From: Acidobacteriota bacterium
GTDB lineage: Bacteria; Acidobacteriota; Terriglobia; Terriglobales; Acidobacteriaceae
Reading direction: 5' to 3'
Assembly (NCBI GenBank): GCA_021778815.1
Contig: JAJYBW010000035.1
Span: 1-14,375 of the forward strand
Length of the DNA stretch: 14,375 nt
Under the pieces are notes generated by a model, which was not told the DNA's origin, searched no databases, and saw only the letters and a list, made by a program, of their open reading frames with translations. The first letter of the stretch is position 1; every line of letters starts with the position of its first letter. This document shows positions 1 through 6,130 of the stretch, piece by piece. A program made the translations under genes and the position numbers.

Positions 1-1069
1 GAATCGGGTGGCCGTCCTTGTCGACGCCCAGCGACCAGTTGACCGGGCCATAGGGAACGCTCAGCAGGTTTTTCCCGTTGGTGCGATCGACCACCACAAA
101 GTATCCGTTGCGAGAGGCCTGCATCAGCATCTTGCGCGGCTGTCCGTGAAACTCTCCGTCCGCCAGCACAGGAATTTCCACCGCATCCCAGTCATGCGTG
201 TCGTGCGGCGACACCTGAAACGCCCACGCCAGCTTGCCTGTATCTGGATTCACAGCCACAATGCTGCACGTGTACAGGTCGTTACCCGGCCGTGTCGAGC
301 CATTCAACACTGGCGTTGGATTGCCCGTGCCCCAGTAGATCAAATTCAATTCTGGATCGTACGTGCCTGTCATCCAGGTCATGCCGCCAGTTGTCTTCCC
401 CGGTGTCCCCGGGGGCGGAGTGCTATCCCATTGCCACTGCGTCTTGCCTGTTTCCGGATCGATCGCTCGAAGGTAGCCGGGCAAATTATCAAAATCGCCT
501 GACACGCCGATGATCACGTGATCGCCGACCACCAGGGGCGCCATCGTGGTCCAGTAGCCCTTGTTGACATCGGCGACTTCGACCTTCCACAGCAGGTGGC
601 CGTTTCTCGCGTCGAGGCACAATAAATGTCCATCGGGAATCAGGAAGTAGAGCCAGTTCTTGTACATCCCCACTCCGCGGTTTCCGATGTGGTCGCCTTT
701 GGTCGGCGGGTTCATGTAGTGCCAAATCAAATGGCCGGAGCGCGCATCCACGGCCCAGACATTTTCCGGCACCGTAAAGTACAAAATGCCATTCACCAGC
801 AGCGGGGAAGACTTCAGTGTTGCCGCCTGTCCCGTCTGAAACGCCCACGCCAACGCAAGGTCCCCAACGTTTGCGCGCGAAATTTGCGTCAACCGGCTAT
901 GGCGTCTTCCCGAGTAGTCGCCGTGATACGTCGGCCAGCTGTCCGCAGGCGGATTCCGCAACATCGACGCATCGACTCCCTGTGCCACAAGGGTAGAGCA
1001 AAACATGACAGACGCCAGCCACACAGTTGCAGCCATGAACCCGGGGCTCTTCAGCAATTTCTTCTCCAT
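1..1069 (-). CDS. PQQ-dependent alcohol dehydrogenase, N-terminal 356 residues (cut by window start)
   Basis: This is a periplasmic quinoprotein dehydrogenase that would oxidise an alcohol or sugar with pyrroloquinoline quinone and pass electrons to a cytochrome c. A signal peptide is visible at residues 1-30 (hydrophobic core, then VAQ). It is followed by the propeller start SWPTYHGDYSG (44-54) and repeated blade motifs such as AIDPETGKTQWQW and AVNPDTGKLAWAF. The active-site segment PHDTHDWDA (288-296) aligns with the catalytic Asp region of methanol/ethanol dehydrogenases, and GTGN (247-250) matches the Asn metal ligand. The vicinal Cys-Cys pair of classical methanol dehydrogenases is absent. 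The ATG at 1069 has AAGG about 8 bases upstream. The cytochrome c gene ends 43 bases upstream on the same strand, so the two are probably co-transcribed. The C-terminal part lies outside the window, so a fused heme domain cannot be excluded. The substrate is unknown. Confidence 0.93.
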   Translation of the reverse strand, partial: MEKKLLKSPGFMAATVWLASVMFCSTLVAQGVDASMLRNPPADSWPTYHGDYSGRRHSRLTQISRANVGDLALAWAFQTGQAATLKSSPLLVNGILYFTVPENVWAVDARSGHLIWHYMNPPTKGDHIGNRGVGMYKNWLYFLIPDGHLLCLDARNGHLLWKVEVADVNKGYWTTMAPLVVGDHVIIGVSGDFDNLPGYLRAIDPETGKTQWQWDSTPPPGTPGKTTGGMTWMTGTYDPELNLIYWGTGNPTPVLNGSTRPGNDLYTCSIVAVNPDTGKLAWAFQVSPHDTHDWDAVEIPVLADGEFHGQPRKMLMQASRNGYFVVVDRTNGKNLLSVPYGPVNWSLGVDKDGHPI

Positions 1070-1112
1070 CAGGAACCTTTTCGTATGTTGTATCGATCGA
1101 ATAGCACGCGGT

Positions 1113-2009
1113 CTATCGCAGCGTTTGCAGATATGCCATCAGGTTATGAATGTCGGCATCGGTATATTTGGGAAACAGCGCGACGTGCGCCTCCGCCGGA
1201 GACGCAACGGAATATTTCACGCTGCTTACGGGCCAGGAATGATACGCTCCGCTCGCGTCGCGCAGGCCCACCGTGAACTCGTCCAGATAGGCCAGCGTGC
1301 CCTTCAGAGTCTCGCCGGACGCTAATGTAACCGTGACTGTGCTCTTTGCACCGCGGGGGTAGAGCATTCGCTCTTCCAGCTCCAACCCTTCATAGCGAGA
1401 AGCGATGCCGGCCAAATCTCCGGTTGGCGAATGGCAGGACGCGCAGCCGCCCGCTCCGTTGAAATATTGTTTGCCTGCCGCTACATTTCCTGTCTGCAGG
1501 TCGGCTACCTCGACGCCGCGACGGCTTCCATTGTGGAGTTTTGCCTGGGAGCGTTGCTCGTGGATAAATGCGACCAGTTCGGCCACTTCCGCAGCGGAGA
1601 ACGTGAACGGCGGCATGCCTTTTTCGGGTCGACCCAGGCGTAATACTTCGGCGATCTTATCTCCGGCAACGTCCTGCGCCACCAGCTTCGACCGCGTCAG
1701 GTCCGGACCCGTTTCGCCGCCGGCTGCATCGCGGCCATGACAGAACGCGCAATTCTGCTGGAATAGCGCGCCTCCCAATTTTGCCTGCTCCGATGGATCG
1801 ACCGACGCCGAATCCGGGCGCGAATACGATGGATGCGCGCCTTCAGTCTGTCCGCTGCTTTGGGTTGTGCCTGTCTGCGACGCCGAGCTTTCCGACGGCT
1901 TGTTTGGCACGGAATTTTGCGCGGCGGCTGCATACATCGTCGCCTGCCGGCTCTGGCAGAAAATGACTCCAAGGATGACGGCGATTACGATCGCCTCTAG
2001 CTTTTTCAT
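1113..2009 (-). CDS. Exported di-heme cytochrome c with an inserted beta-rich domain
   Basis: The product is a 298-residue c-type cytochrome and the likely electron acceptor of the PQQ dehydrogenase encoded just downstream. Residues 1-30 form a signal peptide or N-terminal anchor. A low-complexity Ser/Gln/Thr linker (about 33-70) follows. The first heme domain has CAFCH (87-91) with Met132 in GMPPF as the probable distal ligand. The second has CASCH (189-193) and ends in a typical terminal helix (DADIHNLMAYLQTL). Between CASCH and that helix lies a beta-rich segment of about 45 residues (224-268), including TVTVTLASGETLKGTL, which resembles an Sm-like fold. Met215 is the only obvious distal ligand before it. 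AGGAG occurs 15 bases before the ATG, which is far, so initiation may be weak or coupled. The upstream ThuA-like gene ends 118 bases away. Confidence 0.92.
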   Translation of the reverse strand: MKKLEAIVIAVILGVIFCQSRQATMYAAAAQNSVPNKPSESSASQTGTTQSSGQTEGAHPSYSRPDSASVDPSEQAKLGGALFQQNCAFCHGRDAAGGETGPDLTRSKLVAQDVAGDKIAEVLRLGRPEKGMPPFTFSAAEVAELVAFIHEQRSQAKLHNGSRRGVEVADLQTGNVAAGKQYFNGAGGCASCHSPTGDLAGIASRYEGLELEERMLYPRGAKSTVTVTLASGETLKGTLAYLDEFTVGLRDASGAYHSWPVSSVKYSVASPAEAHVALFPKYTDADIHNLMAYLQTLR

Positions 2010-2127
2010 CGTTTTGCTTCGCTACTCCTGGTCTGCCCGTTTTGCTGCGTCCTGTCGGTCACCGAGTGCGTCCCCCCACTCGACAAGCGTGCCCGCAGAT
2101 ATTTGCGCCTGGATCCAGATTAGACGT

Positions 2128-3024
2128 TTAAGGGTTCGAACCGGAAGCAGCCGGCTTGGGATGCGTGGCGATGCTGCCCTCTGTCATGCCCAGTGCCCAC
2201 TTGATGGCTTCGAAATACATTTTGCGAATATCCGGATCCTGCCACGACTCTTCCGTGTGCCCCAGCGTCGAGTAAAAAACGCGACCCTTGCCGTACATCT
2301 TTACCCAGGCCACGGGAAAATCATGATCCGTCCTGTGAATACGCGGGTTGTTGGAGTAGTCGAGCTTGCTCGCGTCCAGGCTCAGCAGAACATTCACCTT
2401 GTCGCGCGACCAGTCCTTCGGCTGATAAATCTCGTCATACTTCACAAACTCTCGCGGCAAGTGGCGTACCGCAGGAAAATTCGGCTGCTCATTCACGATC
2501 GGCGCCATGAAGGTTCCCCAGGGATGCTGGTCGAACCATCCGCCAATCATCTCGCCATACTCCGGCCAGGTGTAGTTGGTATCCAGCGCGGCATGGATTC
2601 CGACAAAACATTTTCCATCGTCCTTGATGAACGACATCATGTCCTGTTTCTGGCTGGCATCCATATCCAGTTCGCCGGTCGTACTGGCGAAGACCAGGCA
2701 GTCAAAGTAGTTCAGATTTTTCGCATTCCTTCCGAGATCTTTTTTCGTGAGCAGTTCGGTGTCGGTGCGGATTTCCGTGTCCCACAATCCACTCCGCTTG
2801 CCCATATTGGCGATGGCCACCATCGCATCGGTGACGGAATCGTGCTCGAACCCCTTCGTCTGCCCAATCACCAATACATGCTTCAGATGGATTTCCTTGG
2901 CGTGCGGCGGAGGCGGCAATTCGAAGTTGTTGACGGCCTGGCTCTGCGCCTGCACGATCGGCATGAAAGCTACGAAGCAACAAAGGGCAAGAAAAATACT
3001 GAGGATGGTACGAATATTCCGCAA
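2128..3024 (-). CDS. Exported ThuA-like domain protein (glutamine-amidotransferase-like fold), TTG start
   Basis: The product is a 298-residue exported protein of the ThuA (trehalose utilisation) superfamily, a class I glutamine-amidotransferase-like fold with no firmly established reaction. Family hallmarks are VLVIGQTKGFEHDS near the N-terminus, the strand-turn FVGIHAALD, the metal/ligand-site region GGWFDQHPWGTF, and GRVFYSTLGHTEESW near the C-terminus. The frame stays open to an ATG at 3198, but those 58 extra codons look non-coding. A TTG at 3024 has AGGAG 6 bases upstream and begins directly with a signal peptide (RNIRTILSIFLALCC up to PIVQAQ), so it is the preferred start. The gene is first of three same-strand genes for exported proteins, ahead of a cytochrome c and a PQQ dehydrogenase. 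The exact substrate role is not visible. Confidence 0.9.
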   Translation of the reverse strand: MRNIRTILSIFLALCCFVAFMPIVQAQSQAVNNFELPPPPHAKEIHLKHVLVIGQTKGFEHDSVTDAMVAIANMGKRSGLWDTEIRTDTELLTKKDLGRNAKNLNYFDCLVFASTTGELDMDASQKQDMMSFIKDDGKCFVGIHAALDTNYTWPEYGEMIGGWFDQHPWGTFMAPIVNEQPNFPAVRHLPREFVKYDEIYQPKDWSRDKVNVLLSLDASKLDYSNNPRIHRTDHDFPVAWVKMYGKGRVFYSTLGHTEESWQDPDIRKMYFEAIKWALGMTEGSIATHPKPAASGSNP

Positions 3025-3284
3025 GGAGATCTCCTGGGCAGCAGATTGTGTTCTGAAGCTCGCGCGTCGAAGCGAATCGCCGGCGCTGTAGGAAACGTCG
3101 TCCGCGATCGGCAACGCTTCGTTCAGCCTTCCAGCGTGGTATGTGACATTTGAAAACAGGTTCGGCGCGCCGTGCACACCCTCGCATCGCTGGCACAAAG
3201 TCTAGCTATCCGGTGTTCTGTTTGGCAACCTGTGGTCGCAGGATAGGCCCCTCACCCTTGGCGCGACAATGCTTGCGCAGAAAA
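3025..3284. other. Divergent intergenic region between the ThuA-like gene and the BlaI-type regulator
   Basis: About 260 bases separate the minus-strand TTG start of the ThuA-like gene from the regulator promoter region that begins at 3285. Bases 3025-3198 remain open in the ThuA frame but encode no recognisable domain, and they sit upstream of a well-placed Shine-Dalgarno and signal peptide. The region should contain the promoter for the minus-strand operon. No convincing -35/-10 pair was found there by eye. Confidence 0.5.
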
Positions 3285-3347
3285 CTCCTAATCATTTAGT
3301 TGACAGATTCATTTCGACTGTGGCTTAATCTACGAAATGATTAGGAG
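3285..3347. promoter_or_regulatory. Perfect 13-bp inverted repeat flanking the blaI-type promoter (candidate BlaI operator pair)
   Basis: CTCCTAATCATTT at 3285-3297 is exactly the reverse complement of AAATGATTAGGAG at 3335-3347, with 37 bases between. The similarity extends imperfectly inwards, where both arms read CTCCTAATCATTT followed by A or C and then GT. The left arm abuts the -35 element. The right arm lies just after the -10, across the probable transcription start, and includes the Shine-Dalgarno AGGAG (3343-3347). BlaI/MecI proteins are known to autoregulate through dyads at their own promoters, so this is the natural operator candidate. The sequence is not the classical TACA/TGTA core of staphylococcal operators. 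Confidence 0.7.
3300..3329 (+). promoter_or_regulatory. Sigma70-type promoter with extended -10 for the BlaI/M56 operon
   Basis: A perfect -35 TTGACA (3300-3305) is followed after 18 bases by CTTAAT (3324-3329), preceded by TGG as an extended -10 (3321-3323). Transcription would start near 3336, inside the right arm of the inverted repeat and about 20 bases before the GTG start. The quality of the elements suggests a strong promoter kept off by repression. Confidence 0.7.
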
Positions 3348-3355
3348 ATGAGTCC

Positions 3356-3745
3356 GTGAGTATGCCCGCGAAAGAGAAAACCAAGCAGACCCTAACCCCG
3401 CTGGAGCTAGAAATCATGCAGGTGTTATGGGAAAACGGCGCCTCCACGGTGGCCGAAGTGATCCCAAAATTGAAGGCCGAGCTGGCCTACACCACCGTGC
3501 AAACTATGTTGATGGTGCTGTTGCGCAAAGGCAAAGTGAAGCGCACACAGGAGGGGCGGGCCTTTCGCTATCGGCCTGTGGTCAGCCGTGAACGCGCCTC
3601 CGGCAGCGCCGTTGAAGACCTGGTGCGCCGCATGTTTGGCGGCTCCGCCGAAGCCCTGCTGATGGCGATGGTTGACACCCGGCAGATCAGCGCCAAAGAA
3701 CTTGAGCGCCTGGCACGGAAAGTTGCAGCGGCGGAACAACTGTAA
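3356..3745 (+). CDS. BlaI/MecI/CopY-family transcriptional repressor
   Basis: This 129-residue winged-helix repressor belongs to the BlaI/MecI/CopY family. The N-terminal domain has the family start LTPLELEIMQVLWENG (13-28), the recognition region AELAYTTVQTMLMVLLRKG (41-59) and the wing RTQEGRAFRYRPVV (63-76). The C-terminal helices (about 83-129) would form the dimerisation part, and the length is normal for the family. The GTG at 3356 has AGGAG 8 bases upstream. The in-frame ATG at 3362 is 14 bases away and less likely. The gene ends 24 bases before the M56 protease gene, the usual BlaI-BlaR1 arrangement. In characterised systems the repressor is inactivated by proteolysis after the membrane protease senses a signal. 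Whether that applies here is inference. Confidence 0.95.
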   Translation: MSMPAKEKTKQTLTPLELEIMQVLWENGASTVAEVIPKLKAELAYTTVQTMLMVLLRKGKVKRTQEGRAFRYRPVVSRERASGSAVEDLVRRMFGGSAEALLMAMVDTRQISAKELERLARKVAAAEQL

Positions 3746-3769
3746 GCAACAGCGGTAAGGAGAAGCGGT

Positions 3770-5743
3770 ATGGAACAGATCCTGATCGACTACCTCACCA
3801 ATGCAGGCTGGCAGATTCCTCTGCTCGCCGGGGGAGCGTGGCTCTTCATTCGCATGGGCAAATTTGGACCGCGCACGCAGCACGGCATCTGGCTCACTGT
3901 TCTCGCTCTCGCCGTGGGCTTGCCGCTTCGTGGAGTTCGCGCGCAGCTTTCCCCTGGCACCCAGACAGCCTGCTCTGATTGCAGCATGGACGCGTCCGCG
4001 ATGAACGCAAGGGAAGCGCTGCCTCGTGCTGCTATCGTTACCCAGCTCGTCGTCGCAGATCCTCAACTCTCGAAAGAGTTTTTCACCCTTCCGCGTCCCA
4101 CGTTGCGACTTTCCCCCGCAGCGACAGACTGGCTGATCGGTTTCTATTTCGCCATCCTCTTCTTTGGCATGTATCGGATTGTGGCGGCGTGGCGTCGCGC
4201 GCGAGAGCTGGTGCGGGATGCCGATGCGACCGTTTTGCCGCCGCAGTGGAATGCCATTTTTCAAGAATCCGGTCGTCGCCTCAATGCCAGGCTGCCGCAA
4301 CTGCGCAAGTCTGTCGATGTACGCAGTCCGGTCATCGTCGGCGCCATGCAACCGGTTCTTCTGCTGCCGGAAGATTTCGACAGCCACTCCCAGAATGAAG
4401 TGCAGGCTGCACTGTTGCACGAACTGGCGCACGTCCGCCGGCACGACTACCTGCGAAATCTTCTTTGCCGGGTTGCAGCATTGCCTGTCGCCTGGCATCC
4501 GGTGATCTATGGAGTGCAGCAGCGTATCCGCAGAACGCGAGAAATGGTGTGCGATGACATTGCGGCGTGTGCCATGCAATCGGAAATCAGCTACGCGAAA
4601 TGCCTGCTCGCCATGGCCGGCAGAACTCTCCGGAAGAACGACCACGCGCATGCGGCGCAGGCGATCGGCCTGTTCGGAGACAACGTATTGGAGGAAAGAA
4701 TAATGCGATTGATGCAGGAGAAAACCAAAAGCACGGGGCGGGCAAGGCTGGCACGAATCGCGAGCGGCGCGATCGCGATGATGCTCGCGATTGCGATGTC
4801 AGTGTGCTTCCACGTGACCCCAACCCTGGCCCAGGCATCTGGAACCGCTGTCACCGCGCCGGCACCTCCCATACCTCCGAATCCTCCCGCACCGGAGATG
4901 GCGGTTCCACCCGCGGCGCCTGTGCCGCCTGCGCCCAATGCAACGGTTGCCCCTGCTCCGCCGCCTGCGCCACCTATTCCGGATGCGTCGGTCGCGCCGG
5001 TAGCGCCCGTGCCGGAAGCCGCAGGCGACCCCGCTCCCGCCCCGTCGCCTACCCCAGAGCCGTCGCCCGCGCCGGCACCACGACCGCCGGCCCAGCCATC
5101 CGTGCGCAAGGGAACGGCTCTGAAGCACCCCCAGTCCAAGTCCCAAGACCAGTTCTCTGTCATCGACGATAATGGCAAGTCGATTGTCATCCGCGTGAAT
5201 GAAGACCATCCGCTGACTCAGGAGGAGCAGGCTCGGATCGAGAAAGAGATGGCGGCCATGGATGCGCAGATTGCTGAGGCAACGAAGCGATTCAACAGCC
5301 CGGAATTCAAGCGGCAGATGGCCGAAATTGCCGAGCAGCAAGCCAATATGAAGCGTCTGGATTTCGTGCAGATGCAGCGCCAGATCGACGCCGCCACCGC
5401 GAAGATCAATAGCCCCGAATTCAAACAGCAAATGGCGAAGATTCAAAAACAGATTGAAAGCGGCGCCATGCAGCGCAGCATAAAAGAAGCCAGCAAGCGG
5501 ATGGAGCTTGCGGAGCGGCAGCAGAGCGCCATGCAAAAGATAGACATGGCAAGAATGCAACGCCAGATCGACGCCGCCACCGCGAAGGTCAACAGCCCGG
5601 AATTCAAGCGGCGAATGGCGGATATACAAAAGCAGATTGAGAGCGGGGAGATGCAGCGCGCCATCAAACAAGCCAGTGAGCAATGGAAAGCGGCGGAAGA
5701 TCGAATGCAGCAGGAGGAAATGCGTCAGCAGCAGACGAAGTAG
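3770..5743 (+). CDS. M56-family (BlaR1/MecR1-type) membrane metalloprotease with Pro-rich linker and repeated coiled-coil C-terminus
   Basis: The 657-residue product has the transmembrane and zinc-protease part of BlaR1/MecR1. Membrane segments lie near residues 14-29, 37-54, 119-140 and 330-349. The zincin motif is HELAH (217-221), followed by RRHDY, and a third ligand candidate Glu258 lies in REMVCDD. After the fourth membrane segment there is no penicillin-binding sensor. Instead there is a Pro/Ala/Val-rich stretch (about 360-445), then a charged Gln/Lys/Glu-rich coiled coil (about 478-657). Within it NSPEFK recurs at 509, 547 and 608, and a 61-residue unit is repeated (183-bp period, for example at 5378 and 5561). 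The C-terminus should be periplasmic if topology follows BlaR1. The start has AAGGAG 7 bases upstream. It is co-transcribed with the repressor. The inducing signal is unknown. Confidence 0.93.
   Translation: MEQILIDYLTNAGWQIPLLAGGAWLFIRMGKFGPRTQHGIWLTVLALAVGLPLRGVRAQLSPGTQTACSDCSMDASAMNAREALPRAAIVTQLVVADPQLSKEFFTLPRPTLRLSPAATDWLIGFYFAILFFGMYRIVAAWRRARELVRDADATVLPPQWNAIFQESGRRLNARLPQLRKSVDVRSPVIVGAMQPVLLLPEDFDSHSQNEVQAALLHELAHVRRHDYLRNLLCRVAALPVAWHPVIYGVQQRIRRTREMVCDDIAACAMQSEISYAKCLLAMAGRTLRKNDHAHAAQAIGLFGDNVLEERIMRLMQEKTKSTGRARLARIASGAIAMMLAIAMSVCFHVTPTLAQASGTAVTAPAPPIPPNPPAPEMAVPPAAPVPPAPNATVAPAPPPAPPIPDASVAPVAPVPEAAGDPAPAPSPTPEPSPAPAPRPPAQPSVRKGTALKHPQSKSQDQFSVIDDNGKSIVIRVNEDHPLTQEEQARIEKEMAAMDAQIAEATKRFNSPEFKRQMAEIAEQQANMKRLDFVQMQRQIDAATAKINSPEFKQQMAKIQKQIESGAMQRSIKEASKRMELAERQQSAMQKIDMARMQRQIDAATAKVNSPEFKRRMADIQKQIESGEMQRAIKQASEQWKAAEDRMQQEEMRQQQTK
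5378..5655 (+). repeat. 183-bp in-frame tandem repeat in the M56 protein C-terminus
   Basis: CGCCAGATCGACGCCGCCAC starts at 5378 and again at 5561, exactly 183 bases (61 codons) apart. The similarity continues through a NSPEFK-containing block and an AAAxCAGATTGA-type segment. A shorter, more diverged related block precedes it, with NSPEFK codons at 5294. The near-identical DNA implies fairly recent internal duplication of a coiled-coil unit. Confidence 0.8.
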
Positions 5744-5755
5744 CTCGATCTATCC

Positions 5756-6117
5756 TTAACAGGAATGAAGCGGAACGGGGATCGTACCGACGCCCTTGCT
5801 GCTGTGTAGCAGCTTATCTGCTCGTCCAGGGCCCCGTCGCACAAGTCGCTCTCGTGCAATAAGGCCACGGCTATATGTTGCTTGCAGCGTGCGGCGCGAT
5901 GTTGCAATTAGTGGGCGGTGACATCTGGCGCAATGACCAGAAGTTCGTCGCCTCCCCATCGATAAAAGATATTTCCTGGGCGGAGAAAACGGGTCAGTGT
6001 CTGGCCGACCAGGTTGAGCATGCGATCGTCCCTTAGACTCTTCCGAATTTTCTGTCCCATGCCAATCGTTTCATCTACAGTAAGGACAACCCAATGGGCA
6101 GAGCTCGGTGCATCGTT
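5756..6117 (-). pseudogene. Decayed GGDEF (diguanylate cyclase) domain fragment
   Basis: On the minus strand, one frame encodes the middle of a GGDEF domain: DRMLNLVGQTLTRFLRPG, then IFYRWGGDELLVIAPDV, before a stop at 5908. The C-terminal hallmark of the same domain, RADKLLHSSKGVG, appears downstream in a different frame (around 5785-5825) and ends at a stop at 5756. Only about 45 codons separate GGDEL from ADKLL, against about 65-70 in intact domains, so an internal deletion and a frameshift are both implied. The 5' end is also missing: the segment before DRMLNLV (VDETIGMGQKIRKSL) is only faintly like the normal VDIDxFKxINDxxGH region. Everything upstream is replaced by the leader of the next gene. 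It should be catalytically dead. Confidence is high for the domain identity and moderate for the exact borders. Confidence 0.8.
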
Positions 6118-6130
6118 AGGAGATGATCCT

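Noticed and set aside
8..502. Plus-strand open frame of 164 codons
   Set aside because: It lies antisense to the PQQ dehydrogenase, whose family motifs are clear. Its Arg/His-rich translation is typical of a shadow frame.
1867..3153. Plus-strand open frame of 428 codons
   Set aside because: It is antisense to the start of the cytochrome gene and to the whole ThuA-like gene. It has no recognisable domain, and the opposite strand has motifs, a Shine-Dalgarno and a signal peptide.
3425..4651. Minus-strand open frame of 408 codons
   Set aside because: It is antisense to the repressor and M56 protease, which carry diagnostic motifs. It is a shadow of high-GC coding sequence.
4591..5683. Minus-strand Gly/Ala- and Leu-rich open frames
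   Set aside because: They are complements of the Pro/Ala-rich linker and coiled-coil region of the M56 protein. The composition is a by-product of that low-complexity sequence.
3770..5743. Calling the M56 gene blaR1 and the module beta-lactam resistance
   Set aside because: No penicillin-binding sensor domain is present and no beta-lactamase or PBP gene lies nearby, so the specific name is not justified.
5798..5813. Hairpin GCTGCT-GTGT-AGCAGC as a terminator for the M56 gene
   Set aside because: It has only a 6-bp stem and no T tract, and it falls in the SKLL-coding part of the GGDEF remnant, so coding origin explains it.
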